Assembly: GCA_036657395.1 (NCBI GenBank)
Contig: JAVXGM010000003.1
Coordinates: 92,108-156,107, forward strand
From: JAVXGM01 sp036657395
Lineage (GTDB): Bacteria; Bacillota; Clostridia; Peptostreptococcales; Anaerovoracaceae
Direction of reading: 5' to 3'
Length of the DNA: 64,000 nucleotides
Of this stretch, positions 7,010-14,447 are shown one piece after another. A model generated the notes under the pieces. That model saw nothing but the letters and a program-made list of their open reading frames with translations, made no database searches and was not told the origin of the DNA. The position numbers and the translations under genes are program-made. Positions within the stretch are counted from its first letter, which is position 1. Every line of letters starts with the position of its first letter.

Positions 7010-8308
7010 ATGGCAATGTTTCATTGTTCAATCAAAATAATATCAAGAGCAAATGGACGTTCTGCGGTTGCCAGTGCTGCATATCGTTCAGGGGAAAAAT
7101 TATACAATGATGAAACTGGAATCACACATGATTTTACTAGAAAAGGTGGAGTGGTATTCTCTGAAATATGTATTCCTGATAATGCACCAAAAGAGTTTCA
7201 GGATAGAGAGTACTTTTGGACGGAAGTGCAAAAAGTGGAGAAGCGAGCTGATGCACAGCTTGCGAGAGAAATAGAAGTGGGTTTGCCGACAGAGTTTTCA
7301 AGGGAACAACAAATAAAATGTGTGCAGGATTATATACAAGAGAATTTCGTGTCAAAAGGTATGTGTGCAGACTGGTCTTTGCATGACAAGAAAGACGGAA
7401 ATCCTCACGCTCATATCCTACTGACAGTTCGAGCGTTTGACGAAAATGGAAAATGGATTGCGAAGCAGAAAACCTCATTTGCTTATGATGAAGATGGGAA
7501 AAAGATACCACTCATTGATGAAGCGACTGGAGAACAAAAAGTCGGAATCAGGGAGGGAAAAGGTACAGAAAAATTGTGGGTGCGAATATCCACCCCATCC
7601 AATGATTGGAATGACCATAGTAAAGCAGAGGAATGGAGAGAAGCGTGGGCAAATGAATGTAATAAGTACCTGCCAGCACATTTGCAAATTGACCATCGAA
7701 GTTATAAAAGGCAGGGTATAGAAAAAGTGGCTACGATTCACGAGGAAGTTGTTGCAAGAGATATTGAGAAAAAAGGTGGTATATCAACCAAGTGCGAATT
7801 GAATCGTGAAATACGGAAATACAACACAGCATATGAGCAGATGAAAGAAAAGGCACTGAATATTACCAAAAAAGTAATTGAGAAAGCGAGGGCGATAATA
7901 GATGGATTTAATGAATTTAGAAGAGGTCATACAGATATTGGAATCCCAAGAGGAAATGCTTCTGATATTGGAAAATCAGCAGAAAGAAATAGAACAGCTG
8001 CAACTGACGAACACGCAATTACAAGAAGCATTGTACGAATCAACACAATTAGAACAGACATTAAACAAAGAGCATCAGATACTGCGGTTACAGAACAGAA
8101 AATTAACGGAGCAGAATCAGATATTGCAAACACAAATCGTATCGTTGAAGCACTTACAAGAATAATAAAGGAAAAGGAGCGTGAGAAGAATGAGAGAGTT
8201 AGAAAATTGCTTGAGCGAAGAAATAATGCCAAGTATGGAGGAACTTCTGACGGAGAACGTGGAGCAGGCAGAAACGATTCAGAAGCTCTTCAGAGCTACA
8301 ACAGATAA
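7010..8308 (+). CDS. MobA/MobL (MobQ) family relaxase
   Basis: A 432-residue conjugative relaxase that nicks oriT through an active-site tyrosine and pilots the strand during transfer by a helper element. The N-terminal signature HCSIKIISRANGRSAVASAAYR (5-26, Tyr25) and metal-binding motif NPHAHILLTV (131-140) are present. From about residue 295 it becomes a heptad-rich coiled coil, ending KNERVRKLLERR plus a low-complexity tail. The start follows AAAGGGGGAG. The stop overlaps the next ATG (TAATG), suggesting translational coupling. The DNA from 7902 on is also open in frame 3. No coupling protein or type IV secretion genes are present, so the element is mobilizable rather than self-transmissible. 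Confidence 0.9.
   Translation: MAMFHCSIKIISRANGRSAVASAAYRSGEKLYNDETGITHDFTRKGGVVFSEICIPDNAPKEFQDREYFWTEVQKVEKRADAQLAREIEVGLPTEFSREQQIKCVQDYIQENFVSKGMCADWSLHDKKDGNPHAHILLTVRAFDENGKWIAKQKTSFAYDEDGKKIPLIDEATGEQKVGIREGKGTEKLWVRISTPSNDWNDHSKAEEWREAWANECNKYLPAHLQIDHRSYKRQGIEKVATIHEEVVARDIEKKGGISTKCELNREIRKYNTAYEQMKEKALNITKKVIEKARAIIDGFNEFRRGHTDIGIPRGNASDIGKSAERNRTAATDEHAITRSIVRINTIRTDIKQRASDTAVTEQKINGAESDIANTNRIVEALTRIIKEKEREKNERVRKLLERRNNAKYGGTSDGERGAGRNDSEALQSYNR
7902..8165 (+). CDS. Possible overlapping coiled-coil protein within the relaxase gene
   Basis: An 87-residue frame fully inside the relaxase gene but one frame off. It has a ribosome-site-like GAGGG 9 bases ahead of its ATG. Its product is a near-perfect leucine heptad coil: Leu/Ile recurs every seven residues through about residues 35-85. 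The relaxase frame also looks genuine here, so this may be a true dual-coding gene or a mirror of the relaxase's own heptad periodicity. Small Gln/Leu-rich coils of this kind do occur beside MobA/MobL genes, but I cannot name a family. Confidence 0.35.
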   Translation: MDLMNLEEVIQILESQEEMLLILENQQKEIEQLQLTNTQLQEALYESTQLEQTLNKEHQILRLQNRKLTEQNQILQTQIVSLKHLQE

Positions 8309-8468
8309 TGCAAGAGCAACAGTCAGCGCTTCGTCAGATGCAAGAGAAAATCGTGAGACTGAACAACAGCGACTTGCAACTGAAAGAAGCGGAACAAAAG
8401 CTAAAGGGCAGCAAATTGATACTGGCAGAAGCGGTAAAACGAGAAAAAGCTATGACAGAGGAAGATAG
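8190..8468 (+). CDS. Possible mobilization accessory protein overlapping the relaxase end
   Basis: A 92-residue frame beginning MRELENCLSEEIMPSMEELL behind a strong AAAAGGAG site (8172-8179). It overlaps the relaxase end in a different frame. The first 40 residues look like a real helical protein (SMEELLTENVEQAETIQKLF); after about 8300 the composition turns Arg/Ser/Thr-rich and implausible. From that point the coil-like sequence continues in frame 1 (the ORF at 8308). This could be the true N-terminus of the downstream DUF6040-like protein, separated by a frameshift. Confidence 0.4.
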   Translation: MRELENCLSEEIMPSMEELLTENVEQAETIQKLFRATTDNARATVSASSDARENRETEQQRLATERSGTKAKGQQIDTGRSGKTRKSYDRGR

Positions 8469-9169
8469 AAGCAGGCAGGAACTCTATGAGAAAAAACAAA
8501 GGGAATGTTCTTTGCTGGAAGCGAGTGCCACTAAGCGAGAGAAAGAAGCAAAATATATCATTGATAATCAGAATCAGGTGTTACAAGACAAGGCGGAAAA
8601 ATTAACGCAAAATGAAAGAACGTCATTAAAAAAAGAGTTTTGTGCTAAAGAGAAAAAGCTGAAGCGTGAGCTGGCAACAGAAAGAACAGAGTTATACGCT
8701 TTGACGCTTGGAGGTCTGCTATACAGTGTCTTGGCTACAATTGCTTACCATTGCCACCACAAAACGCTTTAAAACGGATTTAATGGCGGTTGTTGATATT
8801 ATCTGCGGTACTGCTGTATGGGCATGGGAAAAGACACTAATGATGGCAAATTCAGCCTTGAATATGTGCCATTCGATACCTAACGAAATAGTAGCGACCA
8901 TAACCGGTTATCTACTGGGGGCAGTGGTTATAATCGTAATCACTGGTGGAATCATAGCAGCGCTTGTCTATGGGGGATATGCCCTTTTTAAGTTTTACAA
9001 TGAAAAATATGCTGATACGATGAGTGCGGTTGTAACACTGATAAGTTTTGCATTACTGGTATGGCTGGGGGATTTTATCAGCGATATGGTTACTTGGAAT
9101 TTGGTGGTTGTGTTTTTAATGATTCAGGCAGGATATATATGCTTGCGAAGATATATGGAGAAACAATAG
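8308..9169 (+). pseudogene. DUF6040-like coiled-coil membrane protein, frameshifted
   Basis: Two frames form one protein. Frame 1 (8308-8772) encodes 154 residues of Lys/Glu-rich coiled coil ending in a hydrophobic LGGLLYSVLATIA. Frame 2 (to 9169) continues with TTKRFKTDLMAVVDI and three to four membrane helices, ending RRYMEKQ. At 8740-8759 an imperfect 10-bp tandem copy (ATTGCTTACC, ATTGCCACCA) accounts for the shift: removing ten bases restores LYSVLATIATTKRFKTD. Coil-plus-TM proteins assigned to DUF6040 are common beside MobA/MobL relaxases in gut Clostridia; I assign the family from memory. If not repaired by recoding, the gene is broken, and the element may be less mobile. Confidence 0.6.
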
Positions 9170-9175
9170 AAAAAT

Positions 9176-9209
9176 CTCACCGTGAGGGAAACTTCACGGT
9201 GAGGGTTTC
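9176..9209 (+). terminator. Hairpin ending the mobilization module
   Basis: CTCACCGTGA (9176-9185) pairs perfectly with TCACGGTGAG (9194-9203). The T tract is short (GGTTTCT), so termination may be partial. Confidence 0.55.
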
Positions 9210-9335
9210 TAGGTCGATTGTGAGGTATAAAAGAGCAAAATCAAGTGGTAAAAAGAAGATATGTTTGGTATAATAAATCTGTTGTACGACCGACTATGGG
9301 TGAAACAACAAATAACTTAATAAAGGAGAGTACCG

Positions 9336-10337
9336 ATGAGAGAATTTACAGCAGTGAGCCTGTTTTGTGGTGCTGGAGGTCTTGACCTTGGATTTGAACA
9401 GTCAGGATTTAGAACTATTTGGGCAAATGATTATGACAAAGACGCTTGTAAAACTCATCAGAACTGGAGCAATGCAAAGGTATTTTGTGGAGATATATCT
9501 AAAGTTGATATTGACGAAATACCAAGTTCTGATATTATCCTTGGAGGGTTTCCGTGCCAAGGGTTTTCTTTGAGTGGACCGAGAAAAATTGATGATTCAA
9601 GAAATGTGCTTTATAAGCACTATGTGAATATTGTTAAGGAAAAACAACCTAAGATATTTGTGGGAGAGAATGTAAAAGGTCTCTTGACTATGGATAATGG
9701 TAAAATCTTTGAAGCTATTGTATATGAGTTTTCAGAGTGCGGTTATGATGTATATTGCCAGTTGGTCAATGCAAAGAATTTTGGAGTTCCGCAAGATAGA
9801 GAACGTGTGATTATATGTGGATTTAGAAAAGATTTGAATATGAAATCTTTTGAAATTCCAGTTCCGAAAAATTTGAAGATGACGATGAGAGAAGCATTAG
9901 CAGGAATGCCTGAACCGACAGCGGATGAAGTGTGCAACGCACCTTATTCTTCAAGATATATGTCAAGAAACAGAAAGCGTGGTTGGGATGATGTTTCCTA
10001 TACAATCCCTGCTATGGCGAAACAAGTTACGCTTTATTCAGGTTCACCTGATATGGAGAAACTGGATAAAGATTTATGGAAATTTGGTGATAATGGAGTA
10101 ACAAGGAGATTTAGTTGGAGAGAAGCAGCAGTGATACAGACATTCCCAAGAGACCTTGAATTTCATGGAGATTTAGTAAGTAAATATAAGCAGATAGGAA
10201 ATGCTGTTCCAGTAAAACTTGCCGAATATGTAGCCACCCATTTATATGCAATATTATCCGTGAAAGAGGGAGAAAAAATATGGCAAATGGAATTCAAACA
10301 GCCAACGGAAAAGCATTTGAGTATGCATGTGTCTTAG
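9336..10337 (+). CDS. DNA (cytosine-5) methyltransferase, M.HaeIII-like
   Basis: A 333-residue C5 methyltransferase. It shows motif I SLFCGAGGLDLGFEQSGF (8-25), catalytic motif IV GGFPCQGFS (Cys74), motif VI ENVKGLL, motif VIII QDRERVIICGFR and motif X QIGNAVPVKLAEY. The target-recognition region starts MSRNRKRGW, recalling M.HaeIII, and the adjoining nuclease is also HaeIII-like. The predicted product is therefore 5-methylcytosine at GGCC, protecting the host. A -10 box TATAAT at 9269-9274 and AAAGGAGAG before the ATG mark a fresh transcription unit. The nuclease gene starts inside its last 58 bases. Confidence 0.92.
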   Translation: MREFTAVSLFCGAGGLDLGFEQSGFRTIWANDYDKDACKTHQNWSNAKVFCGDISKVDIDEIPSSDIILGGFPCQGFSLSGPRKIDDSRNVLYKHYVNIVKEKQPKIFVGENVKGLLTMDNGKIFEAIVYEFSECGYDVYCQLVNAKNFGVPQDRERVIICGFRKDLNMKSFEIPVPKNLKMTMREALAGMPEPTADEVCNAPYSSRYMSRNRKRGWDDVSYTIPAMAKQVTLYSGSPDMEKLDKDLWKFGDNGVTRRFSWREAAVIQTFPRDLEFHGDLVSKYKQIGNAVPVKLAEYVATHLYAILSVKEGEKIWQMEFKQPTEKHLSMHVS

Positions 10338-11314
10338 CATTATACAATGACTTGCATGAGTTACAGCAAGTTCAGATAGAAGAATCACCGCAGTTAAATA
10401 CGGCAAAGGCTTTGTATGAAGCGATTGAGGTAGATATGCGGCACTCCTTAGATTCAGCGTCAAAAGCCGCCGTGAGAGTGATTAAAAGGTTAGAACCGCA
10501 ACTGTGGAATACTGATGAAAAGAATGAGCCGTTATATTTGTCGATTCAACCTGATTCCGCAGGAATCAAGGGGGATGTCAGAGATGTTATCTGCTTGCGG
10601 ATGCAAAATGGCTGGCAAATAGGATTTTCTTGTAAGCATAATCATCATGCTGTAAAGCACAGCAGATTATCAGATATGATTGACTTTGGCAAAGAGTGGT
10701 TAGAGATACCATGCTCCGAGGAGTATTTTTCAAAAGTAGTGCCGTTATTCACAACACTACGAACCATGAGAGATGAGAGCAAGGCGGCTGGAAAACCAGT
10801 GCTATGGGAGGAAATAGAGGATAAAGCAGAAAACTATTACCGACCAATATTACAAGCATTTATAGACGAATTACAAAAGATAAATGCTGAAAATGGGGGA
10901 ACAGTACCAGAAGCACTTATAAGGTATCTGTTAGGCAGATATGATTTTTACAAGGTTATTACAGATGATAGAAATAGGACAACTCGTGTTGAAGCAATCA
11001 ATATCGCAGGAACATTGAATGTCAGCGCAGGGAAAGAAAAACCGATTGCAAAAGTACCTTTGCTGAAAATGCCGACACAGTTTTATCATATCGGTTTCAA
11101 GGCTGATTCAGATAATACAATAGAGGTGGTTTGTGATGAGGGATGGCAAATCTCGATGAGAATACATAATGCAAGTTCAAGGGTAGAGCCATCGTTGAAA
11201 TTTGATGTGCAGTTAATCTCATTTCCATCTTCGGTATATGCACAAGTAGAGCCTTGGGAGACAGAAGATGAAAAATTCGCAAGGCGAATGAGAGCATACA
11301 CGAAAAAAGTTTAG
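10280..11314 (+). CDS. HaeIII-family type II restriction endonuclease (predicted GGCC)
   Basis: A 344-residue protein strongly reminiscent of R.HaeIII. Shared features recalled from the family are GKAFEYACVLAL near residue 10, GIKGDVRDVICLR, the SCKHNHHAVKHSRLSDMIDFGKEW stretch, LLGRYDFYKV, and RIHNASSRVEPSLKFDVQL near the end. The Asp and Lys of GDVRDV and SCKHNH are candidate metal-site residues of a PD-(D/E)XK-like fold; this is inference. The ATG follows GAGGGAGAAAAAAT and overlaps the methylase end by 58 bases, so methylase is translated first. GGCC specificity is predicted from homology only. Confidence 0.9.
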   Translation: MANGIQTANGKAFEYACVLALYNDLHELQQVQIEESPQLNTAKALYEAIEVDMRHSLDSASKAAVRVIKRLEPQLWNTDEKNEPLYLSIQPDSAGIKGDVRDVICLRMQNGWQIGFSCKHNHHAVKHSRLSDMIDFGKEWLEIPCSEEYFSKVVPLFTTLRTMRDESKAAGKPVLWEEIEDKAENYYRPILQAFIDELQKINAENGGTVPEALIRYLLGRYDFYKVITDDRNRTTRVEAINIAGTLNVSAGKEKPIAKVPLLKMPTQFYHIGFKADSDNTIEVVCDEGWQISMRIHNASSRVEPSLKFDVQLISFPSSVYAQVEPWETEDEKFARRMRAYTKKV

Positions 11315-11372
11315 TTGCTATTGATTTTGTAAAATTAGAAAAAATTAATGATAAAAAAGGAGAGTGCTTTGT

Positions 11373-11981
11373 ATGAGTAAGCAAGTCTATATTAGTGCTG
11401 ATTATGATTGGGTTAATGGCGATCAAGATGTCGTAGATGAATTGAATAAATGGGGAAACGACAATCTACATAAAGTCGATTTTATTGATATGTCGAAGGT
11501 ATCGTCTGGCAGTGTAGCTAATAGTGATGATTGCCGTATTTGTGATTTGAAAGATGAGTTTAGTCGTCAAATTAATGCTTCGTCAGCAGCAATTTTTGTT
11601 GTGGGTGATATGACCGCTTCTAGAACAGCGGGAAACGGATGCGAACGTATGTCAAAGGAACAATGGCAATGCTTTTGTACACCATATAAGCAAAATACCA
11701 ATGGTGCTAAGATGTGTAAGTTTTCAAAGGTTTTCGAGAGTGGCGAGAATGGTAACTGTGGAAATATTAATTCGTATTCTTATCTCCGTCATGAATTTGA
11801 ACAAGCAAAAAAGAAGAAGCAAACAATTATTATTATATACAATTCTACACGTAATGAATTAAGTTGGCTCCCGTCATATATGAATGGCTACGAAAATGAT
11901 GCGAAACCATTCTGGAAAAAAGACGCTAATGGGAATAAAGTTGGAGATTATTCATACATAAAAGAGGTATTTGGATTTTGA
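11373..11981 (+). CDS. thsB: Thoeris ThsB-like TIR-domain protein
   Basis: A 202-residue protein beginning at the ATG after AAAGGAGAG. It has the TIR-like core of the ThsB family: first strand KQVYISADYDW, DKDEFS-type helix (LKDEFSRQI), AAIFVVGDMTASRTA, and the helix YSYLRHEFEQAKKKK, whose Glu is the candidate catalytic residue, then TIIIIYNS. ThsB TIRs sense phage and make an ADP-ribose-based signal from NAD. The next gene, overlapping by four bases, is a membrane-anchored macro-domain protein, the layout of type II Thoeris, where the signal is histidine-ADPR. The pair sits beside two restriction systems. The subtype is inferred from context and recall. Confidence 0.8.
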   Translation: MSKQVYISADYDWVNGDQDVVDELNKWGNDNLHKVDFIDMSKVSSGSVANSDDCRICDLKDEFSRQINASSAAIFVVGDMTASRTAGNGCERMSKEQWQCFCTPYKQNTNGAKMCKFSKVFESGENGNCGNINSYSYLRHEFEQAKKKKQTIIIIYNSTRNELSWLPSYMNGYENDAKPFWKKDANGNKVGDYSYIKEVFGF

Positions 11982-12832
11982 TTAATTTCATCATTAAAAG
12001 TGTAGCTATGGCATTTGCTATTGTCACAGGCGTATTTACATTTGTACCAGAGACATTTTTTGAAAAATATGAATGGATAACGCAAGTGACCCTTGAACAA
12101 TCTGGAATTGGACGCTTAGAGGCTCAAGATGTTAATATAGTTATTTCTCGTCTTGTGTGTTTTTTAATTATCTGGATTGTGACATCATGGCTGTATATGA
12201 GCTTCTTGAAATTTCGCAGATGTGTTACAATTAGAGGTCAGAATTATTCAATTAGAGTAGAGTATGGAAATATACTAAAAAAAAGAAACTGCAAGCGAGT
12301 AATTAATTTTGATGAGTGTTTTACAACACAAGTTGGCAATGCAACGGCAGATATCAATCCCAATTCTATATGTGGACAGTATTTATTATCACATTCAGAC
12401 TTAAATGTACAACAGTTGATTGAAACTGCTCAAGTTAAACCAGCAAGGGGTAAATCAAAATATCTACATAAAACATGGTATGATTCAGGAACAATAGTTC
12501 CGAATGGCGATGATTTATTGATGGCATTTGCCAAATTAGATGAAAGAGGTAAAGGGCGATTTTTTTCTCGTGATGAGTATCTTGCGTGCTTGGATTTATT
12601 GTGGAAGGAATTAGAAAATTACTATTCCGAAAAGGACATATGCGTACCAATATTAGGGGCAGGTACAACATCATTTGACGGTGGCGCTGGTGCTTCCATA
12701 TCACAGCAAGATTTACTTGATATGATGATTTGGTCGTATAAATTAAGTTCTCATAAAATAAAAGCTCCACATAAGTTGTGTATAGTCTGTAGAAAAGGGG
12801 ATTCATTTTCTATTAACAACGTAGGGAAATGA
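11978..12832 (+). CDS. thsA: Type II Thoeris ThsA-like effector: two TM helices plus macro domain
   Basis: A 284-residue protein starting at a TTG that overlaps the thsB stop (TTGA), suggesting coupling. Two membrane helices occupy about 5-25 and 52-77. The rest resembles the ThsA-type macro domain (NCKRVINFDECFTTQVG near 97, and GAGTTSFDGGAGASISQQDLLDMM near 228-251). In type II Thoeris the macro domain binds the signal made by the TIR partner and triggers membrane-linked death or arrest. The SIR2 domain of type I ThsA is absent. An alternative start is the ATG at 12008, which would remove part of the first helix. Confidence 0.75.
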   Translation: MINFIIKSVAMAFAIVTGVFTFVPETFFEKYEWITQVTLEQSGIGRLEAQDVNIVISRLVCFLIIWIVTSWLYMSFLKFRRCVTIRGQNYSIRVEYGNILKKRNCKRVINFDECFTTQVGNATADINPNSICGQYLLSHSDLNVQQLIETAQVKPARGKSKYLHKTWYDSGTIVPNGDDLLMAFAKLDERGKGRFFSRDEYLACLDLLWKELENYYSEKDICVPILGAGTTSFDGGAGASISQQDLLDMMIWSYKLSSHKIKAPHKLCIVCRKGDSFSINNVGK

Positions 12833-12923
12833 TTAATATTACATATTGAATTGCACATAAAAAACCGAAATTCAATAAATCATTTGGCATAGCAAAATAC
12901 AATTTTAAACGGTTTGAAAGTGG

Positions 12924-12950
12924 CTTAAACGCTGGATTTGTGGCACTTCA
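12924..12950. other. Possible right-end attachment-like sequence
   Basis: AAACGCTGGATTT here matches AAACACTGGGTTT near 4910-4922 at 11 of 13 positions. The flanks (CTT before, GTG after) also agree roughly. With only 13 bp and no integrase it is weak evidence for a former element boundary. Confidence 0.2.
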
Positions 12951-12969
12951 AAACAGCTTGTGATACTAT

Positions 12970-13034
12970 TATGAGGAAAACCCTCTCGTTTAGCTAAGTT
13001 TTAGGACTTAGTTTAAGCAAGAGGGTTATTTTTA
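12970..13034 (+). terminator. Large imperfect hairpin with T tract
   Basis: AACCCTCT and AGAGGGTT enclose a second pairing of GCTAAGT with ACTTAGT, with TTATTTTT after the stem. It probably terminates the Thoeris transcript. The 12833-13220 gap otherwise holds the mobilization remnant and an unremarkable AT-rich stretch. Confidence 0.6.
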
Positions 13035-13043
13035 TGTCTATAA

Positions 13044-13172
13044 ATTAATCTTTATAGAAGTAAAACCATAGGCTTTCGAGTATCACCCGAAGAATGGGAA
13101 CACTTTGAAACCGTGGGGAAACTGTTGGGGCTTACCAAACAGGATTATTTAATCAACTGCATATATTTGTGA
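13044..13172 (+). pseudogene. Fragment of a ribbon-helix-helix mobilization protein
   Basis: Translation from 13062 reads KTIGFRVSPEEWEHFETV and then GKLLGLTKQDYLINC before a TGA. This is the N-terminal DNA-binding part of small RHH-like relaxosome proteins found with relaxases. The frame begins right after a TAA with no start codon, and the C-terminal half is missing, so it is a remnant. It shows that mobile-element sequence extends beyond the Thoeris genes. Confidence 0.6.
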
Positions 13173-13220
13173 TATAATAAGACAAACCAAAAATGTGTGA
13201 AGGACAAGGTGTGAGCTAGA

Positions 13221-14447
13221 ATGCCAATGAGTTATGATAAACTTTGGAAATTGTTAATAGATAAAAAAATGAATAAAACGGATTTAAAAGAAGCCTCTGG
13301 CATTAGCTTCAACGTACTTGCCAAAATGGGAAAAAATGAGCCCGTATCTATGGGAAGTGTGGAGAAAATATGCCGAACACTTTCTTGTGATGTTGGCGAT
13401 GTGATGGAAATTACCCAATTTGAAGAGGAAAAATCTTTAAAAAGCTTAAAGGTAATAGAACTATTTGCTGGTGCAGGAGGTCTTGCACTTGGGATTGAGA
13501 AAGCAGGATTTGAAACTATAGGATTGATTGAAATCGATAAAGCCGCATCAGAAACGCTTAGGCGTAATCGGCCAAATTGGCGAGTAATCAATGAGGATGT
13601 TGAAAAAATATCACCACTTGATTTAGAAGATTATTTTAACATAAAAAAAGGTGAGCTGGATTTGCTATCGGGCGGTGCCCCTTGCCAGTCTTTCTCTTAT
13701 GCAGGAAAGCGCTTGGGATTACAAGATGCAAGAGGAACTTTATTTTATCATTATGCCATTTTTCTCCAGAAGCTCCAACCCAAAATGTTTTTGTTTGAGA
13801 ACGTGCGAGGACTTTTAACCCACGATAATGGGAAAACAATAAATAATATGCTGGACATTTTTAAAGAGCAAGGCTACACCGTGCAGAAAAAAGTTTTAAA
13901 CGCTTGGGATTATGGTGTGCCACAAAAAAGAGAACGTCTTATTTTGATTGGAATTAGAAACGACTTGGTTGATAAGATAGCATTTAATTTTCCGATGCAG
14001 CATAAATATAAACCTGTTCTTCGTGATATCCTTTTAGATTGCCCTAAAAGTGCGGGAAGTAAATATTCAGAAAGTAAGACAAAAATATTTGAACTTGTTC
14101 CTCCCGGCGGATACTGGCGGGACATTCCCAAAGAAATCGCAAAAGATTATATGAAATCATGTTGGAATATGGCAGGAGGCAGAACCGGGATTTTAAGGAG
14201 GTTAAGCCTTGATGAACCATCTTTAACAGTACTAACATCTCCAAGCCAAAAGCAAACGGATAGATGTCATCCGCTGGAAGCAAGGCCCTTTACCATTAGA
14301 GAAAATGCACGCTGCCAAAGCTTTTCTGATGATTGGGTTTTCTGCGGTAGTGTTGGACAGCAGTATAAACAGGTTGGTAATGCAGTCCCGGTAAAGTTAG
14401 CATATGAAATTGCAACAAAAATTAGGGAAAGTTTAGAGGTGCTTTAA
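13221..14447 (+). CDS. C5-cytosine methyltransferase with fused N-terminal HTH (predicted GGNCC)
   Basis: A 408-residue fusion. Residues about 4-70 are a Cro/CI-type HTH (LWKLLIDKKMNKTDLKEASGISFNVLAKM). Residues 77-408 are a DNA C5 methyltransferase: LFAGAGGLALGIEKAGF, catalytic GGAPCQSFS (Cys155), ENVRGLL, QKRERLILIGIR, QVGNAVPVKLAYE. Such N-terminal HTH domains (as in M.SsoII) let the methylase repress its own operon, providing C-protein-like timing. A TATAAT at 13174-13179 precedes it. The next gene, an Eco47II-like nuclease, begins at the base after the stop. GGNCC modification is predicted from that partner. Confidence 0.9.
   Translation: MPMSYDKLWKLLIDKKMNKTDLKEASGISFNVLAKMGKNEPVSMGSVEKICRTLSCDVGDVMEITQFEEEKSLKSLKVIELFAGAGGLALGIEKAGFETIGLIEIDKAASETLRRNRPNWRVINEDVEKISPLDLEDYFNIKKGELDLLSGGAPCQSFSYAGKRLGLQDARGTLFYHYAIFLQKLQPKMFLFENVRGLLTHDNGKTINNMLDIFKEQGYTVQKKVLNAWDYGVPQKRERLILIGIRNDLVDKIAFNFPMQHKYKPVLRDILLDCPKSAGSKYSESKTKIFELVPPGGYWRDIPKEIAKDYMKSCWNMAGGRTGILRRLSLDEPSLTVLTSPSQKQTDRCHPLEARPFTIRENARCQSFSDDWVFCGSVGQQYKQVGNAVPVKLAYEIATKIRESLEVL

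Noticed and set aside
6680..7040. Two forward ORFs (97 and 94 codons) between the replisome-organizer gene and the relaxase
   Set aside because: They run through the oriT hairpin and the repeats, have Arg/Ser-rich low-quality composition and no ribosome site.
7475..8232. Long minus-strand ORFs opposite the relaxase
   Set aside because: Composition (Ser/Phe/Leu-rich) is that of an antisense shadow of a Lys/Glu-rich gene; no ribosome sites.
9061..9273. A 70-codon ORF at the end of the DUF6040-like gene
   Set aside because: It is out of frame with the membrane protein, crosses the terminator hairpin and has no family likeness.
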